The notes below the pieces were generated by a model that was not told the DNA's origin, searched no databases, and saw nothing but the letters and a program-made list of their open reading frames with translations. A stretch of 7,004 bases of DNA, from NCBI GenBank assembly GCA_036264445.1, contig DATAQW010000148.1, positions 1-7,004 on the forward strand, in the 5' to 3' direction. This document shows, piece after piece, positions 1-5,528 of this stretch. Made by a program: the position numbers and the translations under genes. Position 1 is the first letter of the stretch, and every line of letters starts with the position of its first letter. The stretch comes from Pseudacidobacterium sp036264445. GTDB lineage: Bacteria > Acidobacteriota > Terriglobia > Terriglobales > Acidobacteriaceae.

Positions 1-123
1 GAACAATCGGATGAGACAGGCCGCACTTTGATCACACTTAACTCCGATGGCGACATTGTGTTGAATGCACCGAATGGACGCGTGCACATCAACAGCAAGT
101 TCTTTTCCCGGGAAGTTGGCTAG
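1..123 (+). CDS. vgrG: C-terminal end of a VgrG-like type VI secretion tip protein (partial, 5' end outside window)
   Basis: Frame 1 is open from the first base and ends at TAG 121-123, giving 40 residues that finish NGRVHINSKFFSREVG. The segment SDGDIVLNAPNGRVHI has the short alternating beta-strand pattern with Gly/Asn turns typical of the C-terminal beta-helix (DUF2345-like) end of VgrG/TssI spikes. VgrG trimers cap the Hcp tube of the type VI secretion system and carry effectors, often encoded just downstream. The downstream gene begins 38 bp after this stop with its own ribosome binding site. Only the tail is visible, so the gp27/gp5-like domains that would confirm the family cannot be seen. 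Another phage-like spike or baseplate protein is the main alternative. Confidence 0.7.
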   Translation, partial: EQSDETGRTLITLNSDGDIVLNAPNGRVHINSKFFSREVG

Positions 124-161
124 CGTGAAAATCAAGCAGAATTACATGAAAAGGAGATGTT

Positions 162-935
162 ATGTCTAACACAGCTTTTGGCGGCTCACCTTTGACGACA
201 AATTCGGCATTTGATCCAGCGCAGGATAAGACGACACCACATCTCCGGTCCCTAAGTATAGGGGGGATGTCCAGCCCAAGCGCCCTGGCAGGCACAAATG
301 GAGTAAATGTCGAGTTAGTTCATGGGAATTGCTGGCAGCAGATAACTGGCAATGACACCACATTTATTACCGGAAATAGTACTTACACTTTAACTGGAAA
401 TAGCACGAACCTGATCAAGGGCAATGTTTCAGATACCATCAAAGGCAACCATGATTATAAATTGATGACAAATCTAACACATTTCATTAAAGGCACAACG
501 AGTGAAGAAAAACATGGAAAGCACGTCTGTACTCACTCCAGTGAATTGACGGAAGTTTTCGTTGGGCCAGTGGAACGGTCGTATCAGGCGCAAGTTATGG
601 AAGAGCATCCGGAGACCTGGATCACAAAGATTCAAGAACGCCTCCACTTCGAACCGTTCGGATGGAAAACTGGCGTTCTGGACACTTCTGCCATGGGTTT
701 CAAACTTGACGTTATAGGTGCGGGTTGCTGTATTCGAGGCAAAGGTCTTCTTGTTGGAGCCGATGAAGGTCAGTTCGGATTGGAGAAATTCAAGGTGATA
801 GCTTCCGAAGAAAAGCTGCATGCTCAAATGGTTGATACTATCGCTCTTCAATTGCACTTAGGGGCAATGGATGCCGGAACTCCCTTTAAGCCAAATGCGC
901 TGCCGCGCCCAACACCTATCACACCGTTCGATTGA
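162..935 (+). CDS. Octapeptide-repeat beta-helix protein, putative T6SS spike-associated protein (257 aa)
   Basis: The start is supported by AAGGAGA at 151-157, 4 nt before the ATG. Residues 53-116 form eight octads of the pattern hydrophobic-x-Gly-Asn-x-x-x-x. Glycines fall at 55, 63, 71, 79, 87, 95, 111 and 119, exactly 8 apart, with Thr replacing Gly at 103. Asn follows at 56, 64, 72, 80, 88, 96 and 104, and Val/Ile/Leu sits two residues before each Gly. This matches the VxGxxxxx octad of the phage T4 gp5 C-terminal needle, a trimeric triple-stranded beta-helix related to the VgrG spike. The N-terminus (1-50) is Ser/Thr/Gly-rich and low in complexity, with no signal peptide. Residues 125-257 are mixed in character, with a GAGCC motif at 186-190 and a Pro-rich tail. 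The cytoplasmic location and position after vgrG suggest a separate needle, adaptor or cargo carrier for the spike; that role is inferred. I do not recognise the C-terminal half. Confidence 0.85.
   Translation: MSNTAFGGSPLTTNSAFDPAQDKTTPHLRSLSIGGMSSPSALAGTNGVNVELVHGNCWQQITGNDTTFITGNSTYTLTGNSTNLIKGNVSDTIKGNHDYKLMTNLTHFIKGTTSEEKHGKHVCTHSSELTEVFVGPVERSYQAQVMEEHPETWITKIQERLHFEPFGWKTGVLDTSAMGFKLDVIGAGCCIRGKGLLVGADEGQFGLEKFKVIASEEKLHAQMVDTIALQLHLGAMDAGTPFKPNALPRPTPITPFD
318..509 (+). repeat. 24-nt periodic coding repeat (eight octapeptide units)
   Basis: Inside the 162-935 gene, eight consecutive 24-nt units each encode hydrophobic-x-Gly-Asn plus four polar residues; the seventh unit has Thr for Gly. 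A ninth, degenerate unit (HGK at residues 118-120) follows. DNA similarity is clearest among units two to four, where actggcaatgac, accggaaatagt and actggaaatagc recur in register around 346-405. This suggests local duplication of the unit. The remaining units are conserved only at protein level. Confidence 0.8.
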
Positions 936-950
936 TCCCGAGGAAATAGA

Positions 951-1433
951 ATGTCAGTAAATTTGTCCAGTGCCGTACAAATTATTCAGAATACATCCGA
1001 TGTCCTGAAAGTGTATGTACCGCCGAATTACCCGGGCGGGGTATTGTTTTTCCTTCTGACGATTGTCTCTGCGACTATTGCCATTAAGTCTTATGGTCTC
1101 AAATCCCAAATCGTTTGGGGGATTGCAAGCATCGTTCTTGTGCTCTTTATGCTGAACTATTGGACATATCATGGCAACATTACGCTATCTCGTACGGCGC
1201 AAACATTCACCTTCGAAGAGCGGACCCTTTATTACAATCACACACAAATCTACCCGCTAAACGCTCTCAGTGAAGCAATCGTCAAACCCGGACGTTATCA
1301 GAACAGAATGCTGGCACTGCTGATGTCCTCCGGTCAACAGCTCTCTGTTGGAGAATGGTACTCCAGCAGAGGTGGTATATTTCAGGCCGCACATGCAATC
1401 AATGCATTCCTTGCCGACAACACACAGAGATAA
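951..1433 (+). CDS. Two-helix inner-membrane protein with a beta-rich, PH-like C-terminal domain (160 aa)
   Basis: The start is supported by AGGAA at 941-945, 5 nt before the ATG. The gene begins 15 bp after the previous stop, so the two are probably cotranscribed. Residues 1-27 are polar. Two hydrophobic segments, about 29-47 and 53-71, are separated by a short loop with Lys46 and Lys51 (SYGLKSQ). The remainder (73-160) alternates short beta strands (NITLSR, TFTFEE, TLYYN, QIYPLNALSEAIV, MLALLMSSGQQLSV) and ends in a helix (FQAAHAINAFLA). This is the order of elements in bacterial PH-like domains attached to membrane hairpins, but the assignment rests on pattern only. Beside vgrG it could be a membrane-located immunity protein or an accessory protein; this is speculative. 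I do not recognise a named family. Confidence 0.8.
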   Translation: MSVNLSSAVQIIQNTSDVLKVYVPPNYPGGVLFFLLTIVSATIAIKSYGLKSQIVWGIASIVLVLFMLNYWTYHGNITLSRTAQTFTFEERTLYYNHTQIYPLNALSEAIVKPGRYQNRMLALLMSSGQQLSVGEWYSSRGGIFQAAHAINAFLADNTQR

Positions 1434-1487
1434 TGCTTTTAGCTTCGCAGCAGGAAAACATAGTGCGCCTCCGTTCGAGAAAGGCGG

Positions 1488-2396
1488 ATGACCTTGGAGC
1501 CTGAAAAAAAAGAGCGCTTAGAGCCAATAGCAACACCATCTTTGTATCCGATTCAACGCTCAAGGAAAATTGAAACTTGCGGACTTTATTGGGTGCCGGT
1601 TTACTCGAATCCGCTTCACTGGAGAGAGCGGCAATGGCTCATGGCCTTTTTTGATGAGCTTCACACGTTCCTTGCTGAGCAGCATAAACTGCGGCAGGAA
1701 GCGTTTTTGCAGATGAAACTTGTCGCGCCGCTTGGTGTACCTAAAGATCTGTTTCACCGTCACCAGATGGAGCTTATGCCGCGAATGGGGCTCAGCCGCA
1801 AACCGGGCGCTCAGTTGCCGAGAATTCCCACAGAAGAGGAGTTGGAGCCCATCCTCCAAGGCAAAAAGAAATTTGAATTCAATGATTATGTCGGCGACTA
1901 CTGCATGTGGTTTCTGACGCGAAAAGAACGCTGGCGGCGTGAATTGTTTCTCGGCTTTGGCGGATACACGATGCTGTACCTTCTTCCGGACCTCGAAACA
2001 GTGCCACCGCCGATTCCAAATTATCCCGCAATCCGCGAAAATCCGGTTTTCTCAATATTCGACGTAGATGCATTATGGGAAACTACATTTCTTCTGTCTG
2101 ATAGGTTTTGCAAGAGGAGCAAGGAGGTTTTCGGTAGAGGTCTGGAGGATGATCTGAGTTTTCCAGGTATTTCGTTCATCATCCCACGGATGAACTCGAA
2201 GGACTTCCATGACACGCAGCCAGCCGTAATTGAGGAATGGTTCACTGTGTTCGATGTCTTTATTCAGGAAAGTCCTGAAGATAAAGGAATATTAATAGCC
2301 TCAAAATTCAGCATCGATGAAGCGTTGTCCGACATTTTGAGAAAACTTCAATCTAATCAGATCGACCACCCATTCTTAAAGAAAGAGCCGGCCTGA
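1488..2396 (+). CDS. Uncharacterised soluble protein in the vgrG cluster (302 aa)
   Basis: ATG 1488 is preceded by GAGAAAGG ending at 1484, an acceptable but close ribosome binding site. The gene starts 54 bp after the preceding stop. The protein has no signal peptide and no convincing membrane helix; the only hydrophobic run is short (about 153-166, LFLGFGGYTMLYLL). Residues 1-30 are charged. The region 35-75 is rich in aromatic residues and helix-forming (YWVPVYSNPLHW, then a helix to about 78), followed by a Pro-rich loop at 101-120. The C-terminal part (226-288) looks alpha/beta, with the strand GILIASKF followed by an acidic helix. I do not recognise the family. Position behind vgrG makes a T6SS effector, its cytosolic immunity protein or a chaperone plausible; no catalytic motif is apparent to choose between them. 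It lies in the same frame as the next gene (see findings). Confidence 0.8.
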   Translation: MTLEPEKKERLEPIATPSLYPIQRSRKIETCGLYWVPVYSNPLHWRERQWLMAFFDELHTFLAEQHKLRQEAFLQMKLVAPLGVPKDLFHRHQMELMPRMGLSRKPGAQLPRIPTEEELEPILQGKKKFEFNDYVGDYCMWFLTRKERWRRELFLGFGGYTMLYLLPDLETVPPPIPNYPAIRENPVFSIFDVDALWETTFLLSDRFCKRSKEVFGRGLEDDLSFPGISFIIPRMNSKDFHDTQPAVIEEWFTVFDVFIQESPEDKGILIASKFSIDEALSDILRKLQSNQIDHPFLKKEPA

Positions 2397-2408
2397 TTCA
2401 CTTTTGCC

Positions 2409-3140
2409 ATGAAAGATAACCCACTTTACTCCGACATCGCTGAGCTTATCCCAATCGTCATTCCCGATGATAAAGCGGGAGTAGAAGCAGCATGGCTTCG
2501 GCTAACAAAATTACCGCTCGATAAAGATTTGAGAGGCAGGCTTATAGAGATACTCGATGCTATCCATGCGATGGTTGAAAAAATCACGCAACAACACATT
2601 TTGTACGACGTCTACCTTCAGATGACACAGCTCGAACGGCCTTCGGGCGCACTTGTAATCAGCAAGAACGCCTCGCGATGGACACCGGGACTTGGTTTAG
2701 GCGTATGGCCGGATAGAGAGCCTCCGCAGCCATTATCTAAAGAGGATTTCTTTAATACACCACCAGGTCAAAACATTCGCCAAGCCAGCTTTTATGTAAT
2801 GAGCATCAACAATGAGGAACAGGCGGTACGTCTTGAAGTAATAAACGAAATGGCTGGAACAGGCGCATTGCTAGTAACAATGATGGGAGAAAATATCACC
2901 CCTGACCACAGGACCTCTATTTCCAAGCGTCTTGAAGCTTATATGACAGCAGAGACATTCCGTGGTTATCCGATGTACTTCCCTCTACTGGACGAAAAAT
3001 CTCTGATAAAAATGAGAATAGAAGATTTTGACGCGTTCCTGCCTGAATGTATGGTGTATTTTCGCGAGGATGTACTGGAAAAGGCAGTACTTATAGTGTC
3101 TAGAATTCCGCTCCAAAAACTATTTACAGTACAGGACTGA
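2409..3140 (+). CDS. Uncharacterised soluble protein in the vgrG cluster (243 aa)
   Basis: This gene begins 12 bp after the TGA of the 302-aa gene, in the same reading frame, with no evident Shine-Dalgarno sequence (ttcacttttgcc precedes the ATG). Its translation probably depends on ribosomes finishing the upstream gene. No signal peptide or membrane helix is visible. The N-terminal third is helical (about 24-62). The middle has two hydrophobic beta-strand blocks, ASFYVMSI (126-133) and GALLVTMMG (152-160). The C-terminus carries IEDFDAFLPECMVYFREDVLEKAVLIVSRIPL (about 204-235), which has the same order of acidic helix, strand and loop as the C-terminus of the upstream protein. The two may be distant paralogues. 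Family unknown. A paired immunity or accessory role in a T6SS cargo cluster is an inference from position only. Confidence 0.8.
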   Translation: MKDNPLYSDIAELIPIVIPDDKAGVEAAWLRLTKLPLDKDLRGRLIEILDAIHAMVEKITQQHILYDVYLQMTQLERPSGALVISKNASRWTPGLGLGVWPDREPPQPLSKEDFFNTPPGQNIRQASFYVMSINNEEQAVRLEVINEMAGTGALLVTMMGENITPDHRTSISKRLEAYMTAETFRGYPMYFPLLDEKSLIKMRIEDFDAFLPECMVYFREDVLEKAVLIVSRIPLQKLFTVQD

Positions 3141-3181
3141 ATGCGTCCTATTGGTCCTATGCCTAAAGCTAGTTTTATTCA

Positions 3182-5251
3182 TTAACTTTCATCTTTTACA
3201 GCTGTTTGCGTCGGTGTGGATACGGGCGATTCGTCCCCTCCTAAAGGAATCAAAAAACGTAGCGGGGAGTGAAGCGCCTGTCCTAGAACATACTTCCATA
3301 TCTTCATACGCTCCTTGTGGGGGACGTTATATGCGCGCAGGCCTGTAATGGCTGCTATCAAAAAGCTGACACCGAGGTTCAACACGAAAGTCACGCTCAG
3401 GCCAGCGATGGCGAAGTAGAACCGATGGCCGAAGACGTTGAGTCCATAACGCGTGGCGGCGAGTGCCAGCATTCCTGTATTAAGGGTGATGTGACGTACG
3501 TCGAGAGGTATGCCGAAGAAGTGCGCTATTTCTGGGGCAAATCCCAACATGTAACCGAGCACGATGTTTGTACTCCACCCCGAGATGTTGTTCTGAAAGG
3601 TGTCAGCAAATCGCTGCATGCGGCGGATCCCGATCTTCAGGCCCAAAGGATGCTGCGCTATCGCCGCCGGAATACGGTTGTAGATGGCGAAGTTTTCGCA
3701 CCATCCGCCAATGACAGCTGCAAGCCAGAGAATAATTCCAGTGAACGCAGCGTAGACAGCCGTGCCGGAAGTGAATGGGTGCAGGGTCTCATAGACGTAT
3801 TTAGCCGTTTTAGCGGGCAGATAGGGGCTTAGAAAAATGCGCACCCATAGTTGTTCGAATACAACAGCACCAACGCAGACCGCAATTACATTTCCGAAAG
3901 CCGCAGCAAGTTGCGTACGGCAGATGCGAGCAGCGAAATCAGCAATCTTACTCCAGCGGGAGACACCACGGTTTTCACGCACGATTCCTGCGAAGGCGGC
4001 TGCGGTCATTGAGGGCTGTTTGGTGGCGAGCACCAACCCAAAGGTGTGCATAATGAGAAAACTGATGGCGTAATCGGTGCCAATGAGGAAGCCCTCGACA
4101 AAGAGAGGGTGCTGGTTTTCCGTAATGCGCAGTTTGATTGCTGCGGTGAAGACAGTAAGCAGACCGCCTCCGGCAGCGGCCAGCCACATCTGCCAGTACT
4201 CTTTGCGCGTATTGGCGATGTAGTGCTCGCCACTGTGACCGGTGTGCTCGACAGTTTTACGGGCCAGCAAATTCAGATTCTGTCGAATGAGCGGATAGAG
4301 ATGCGTGTCTTCGAGGCGTCCGGAAACAAGAGTGTTCAAAAGCTGACGCGCAGCGTGGAAAGGTTCTTGTGTCTCTCCAACAAGCGCCGCGGCGAGAAGC
4401 TGCATACGATCGAGCGAGGCGTCCATGCTGGTGAGATCAAAGACAAGCGCAGTGCTTACTCCTGAATCTTCCATATGCTCTTGCACCTGGATAAGCTCGG
4501 CGCGGCAGGCATGGACCGAGTCAAACCAGAGCTGGAGCGCACGCTGAGAGTCATCGGTGTTCTCAGTTTTAAGAAATGTTTCCGTGGTGAAGATCAACTT
4601 ATAAAAGGGGGAATCTTCTACAGTTCTGCTGCTGCCACGCTGACGGACATCTGCGGTTACTCCGCGCCCGGCAACTCGCGTGGCCAGCAAGGTGAGAGCC
4701 TGGTGAATATCTCCACGCAAGCGCGGGAGCGCATCGAGTCCTGTCTTTGGCCAGAGAATGTTGGTAAGGTGCGCGAAATTGACGTTGTCGAGATTAAGAA
4801 AGCGATCGACAAAAATGTGTGTAGAGAAGATGGCGGTGAAGAACCGTGCTGTATCCGACTCTTTGCGAGCCGATGGCAGCAATTGCTGGAAAATGCGGTG
4901 AAGAGCTTCCGGAAGTAATGCCCGGCGTGCAGGCAACCCGGTCTCGGCGAAAAGTGGAACTGAGTCAAGTTCAGAAAGGAGAGCAAACCAGGACATTGTG
5001 AAGCTTGTTCTAAGCTGTTTATCCTGTTCGAGCAGGCGGATCCAGCGCCGGAGTGCGACAGCCGAACCCTGATCTGTGGGCCTATTCCAGATATAAGCAA
5101 AGAGTGCGGAGATGCGGCGTGCGCGAATATTTAAGCTTGTTGCGGCAGCAAAAAGTTCAGTGCGGCGACGCAGATCGCCTGGATTATGCAGGAAGGCAGG
5201 CCGCTTCAAACGCCGCTGCAACCGTTTCCAGAATTTGCGCACCACCCTCAT
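3182..5251 (-). CDS. COG4389 / SpecificRecomb family multi-spanning membrane protein, annotated as 'site-specific recombinase' (689 aa)
   Basis: The stop TAA is at 3184-3182 and ATG at 5251-5249. No other ATG, GTG or TTG in frame lies between this ATG and the upstream in-frame stop at 5308-5306. The ribosome binding site is weak (ggtagag). The N-terminal half (1-345) is helical and cytosolic in character, with a basic start (RKFWKRLQRRLKR). The C-terminal half holds about six or seven hydrophobic spans near 355-372, 385-408, 446-466, 498-517, 560-582, 588-602 and 611-635. Family signatures as I recall them are KQPSMTAAAFAG (411-422), GGWCENFAIYNRIPAAIAQHP (515-535), IPLDVRHITLNTGMLALA (581-598) and FAIAGLSVTFVLNLGVSF (613-630). 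The family was named after a gonococcal recombinase gene (gcr), but no serine- or tyrosine-recombinase active site is visible and the topology is that of an integral membrane protein. The true function is unknown. The gene converges on the T6SS cluster and diverges from the peptidase gene. Confidence 0.85.
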   Translation of the reverse strand: MRVVRKFWKRLQRRLKRPAFLHNPGDLRRRTELFAAATSLNIRARRISALFAYIWNRPTDQGSAVALRRWIRLLEQDKQLRTSFTMSWFALLSELDSVPLFAETGLPARRALLPEALHRIFQQLLPSARKESDTARFFTAIFSTHIFVDRFLNLDNVNFAHLTNILWPKTGLDALPRLRGDIHQALTLLATRVAGRGVTADVRQRGSSRTVEDSPFYKLIFTTETFLKTENTDDSQRALQLWFDSVHACRAELIQVQEHMEDSGVSTALVFDLTSMDASLDRMQLLAAALVGETQEPFHAARQLLNTLVSGRLEDTHLYPLIRQNLNLLARKTVEHTGHSGEHYIANTRKEYWQMWLAAAGGGLLTVFTAAIKLRITENQHPLFVEGFLIGTDYAISFLIMHTFGLVLATKQPSMTAAAFAGIVRENRGVSRWSKIADFAARICRTQLAAAFGNVIAVCVGAVVFEQLWVRIFLSPYLPAKTAKYVYETLHPFTSGTAVYAAFTGIILWLAAVIGGWCENFAIYNRIPAAIAQHPLGLKIGIRRMQRFADTFQNNISGWSTNIVLGYMLGFAPEIAHFFGIPLDVRHITLNTGMLALAATRYGLNVFGHRFYFAIAGLSVTFVLNLGVSFLIAAITGLRAYNVPHKERMKIWKYVLGQALHSPLRFLIPLGGDESPVSTPTQTAVKDES

Positions 5252-5274
5252 GGCTCTACCATTATCAATGGAAC

Positions 5275-5304
5275 CGTATATTAACGGCTGAACGCGACTT
5301 GCAA
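5275..5304 (-). promoter_or_regulatory. Candidate weak sigma70-type promoter for the COG4389-type gene
   Basis: On the minus strand, TTGCAA (5304-5299) and TATACG (5280-5275) are separated by 18 bp. Each matches consensus at four of six positions. The start point would fall close to 5268, leaving a leader of under 20 nt before ATG 5251. The -35 hexamer lies inside the palindrome acttgcaagt, so a bound regulator could block it. Evidence is weak. Confidence 0.3.
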
Positions 5305-5397
5305 GTTATTCAATTGATGCCGTGTGCAAGAAACTCATTCATTTGTGACCGGATAAAAAAGAAAACGCATTTACAATTGGTTCAGCAATAAAATTCG

Positions 5398-5426
5398 TTG
5401 ACACAATTCCTGTCTCTACCTACGAT
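5398..5426 (+). promoter_or_regulatory. Sigma70-type promoter for the S53 peptidase gene
   Basis: A perfect -35 hexamer TTGACA (5398-5403) is followed after exactly 17 bp by TACGAT (5421-5426), which matches the -10 consensus at four of six positions including the key TA and final T. Transcription would begin near 5433, about 95 nt before the ATG. No other equally good pair was noticed in this intergenic region. Confidence 0.6.
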
Positions 5427-5516
5427 GACAGGTTCCTCATTTCTATTCCGGCAATCCTCTTACGCCTTGTAAATTACTTCGTTAAAAGAATGCGGCAGTT
5501 CCCATTCCCACGACAC

Positions 5517-5521
5517 AGGAG
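5517..5521 (+). promoter_or_regulatory. Ribosome binding site of the S53 peptidase gene
   Basis: AGGAG sits 7 nt before ATG 5529. It fixes the start, and the signal peptide encoded directly after this ATG confirms it. Confidence 0.8.
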
Positions 5522-5528
5522 CTTGAAT

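Larger units (their letters stand above)
5252..5528. other. Divergent intergenic region between the COG4389-type gene and the S53 peptidase gene
   Basis: These 277 bp are AT-rich and hold no ORF that I support. They contain the rightward promoter at 5398-5426, a weaker leftward candidate at 5275-5304, and two small palindromes, acttgcaagt (5297-5306) and tcaattga (5310-5317). The peptidase transcript would have a leader of roughly 95 nt, in which I see no convincing stable hairpin or known riboswitch. Confidence 0.7.

Noticed and set aside
474..857. 127-aa minus-strand open frame inside the octad-repeat gene
   Set aside because: It is antisense to a gene with a strong ribosome binding site and a clear periodic protein pattern. 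It has no promoter or SD of its own.
3133..3149. Inverted repeat aggac/gtcct at the end of the 243-aa gene as a possible terminator
   Set aside because: The stem is only 5 bp, overlaps the stop codon and is not followed by a T-run. The 41-bp convergent gap holds no convincing terminator for either gene.
3151..3348. 65-aa + strand open frame starting in the convergent gap
   Set aside because: It mostly overlaps the 3' end of the COG4389-type gene on the other strand, lacks an SD and has no recognisable features.
3317..4918. Several long + strand open frames (171, 139 and 147 aa) opposite the COG4389-type gene
   Set aside because: They are antisense shadows of a well-supported 689-aa membrane protein. 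Their translations lack domain character and they have no clear ribosome binding sites.
5053..5391. 112-aa + strand open frame over the start of the COG4389-type gene and the intergenic region
   Set aside because: It runs across the promoter region of the minus-strand gene, has no SD, and its sequence is antisense to the basic N-terminus of that gene.
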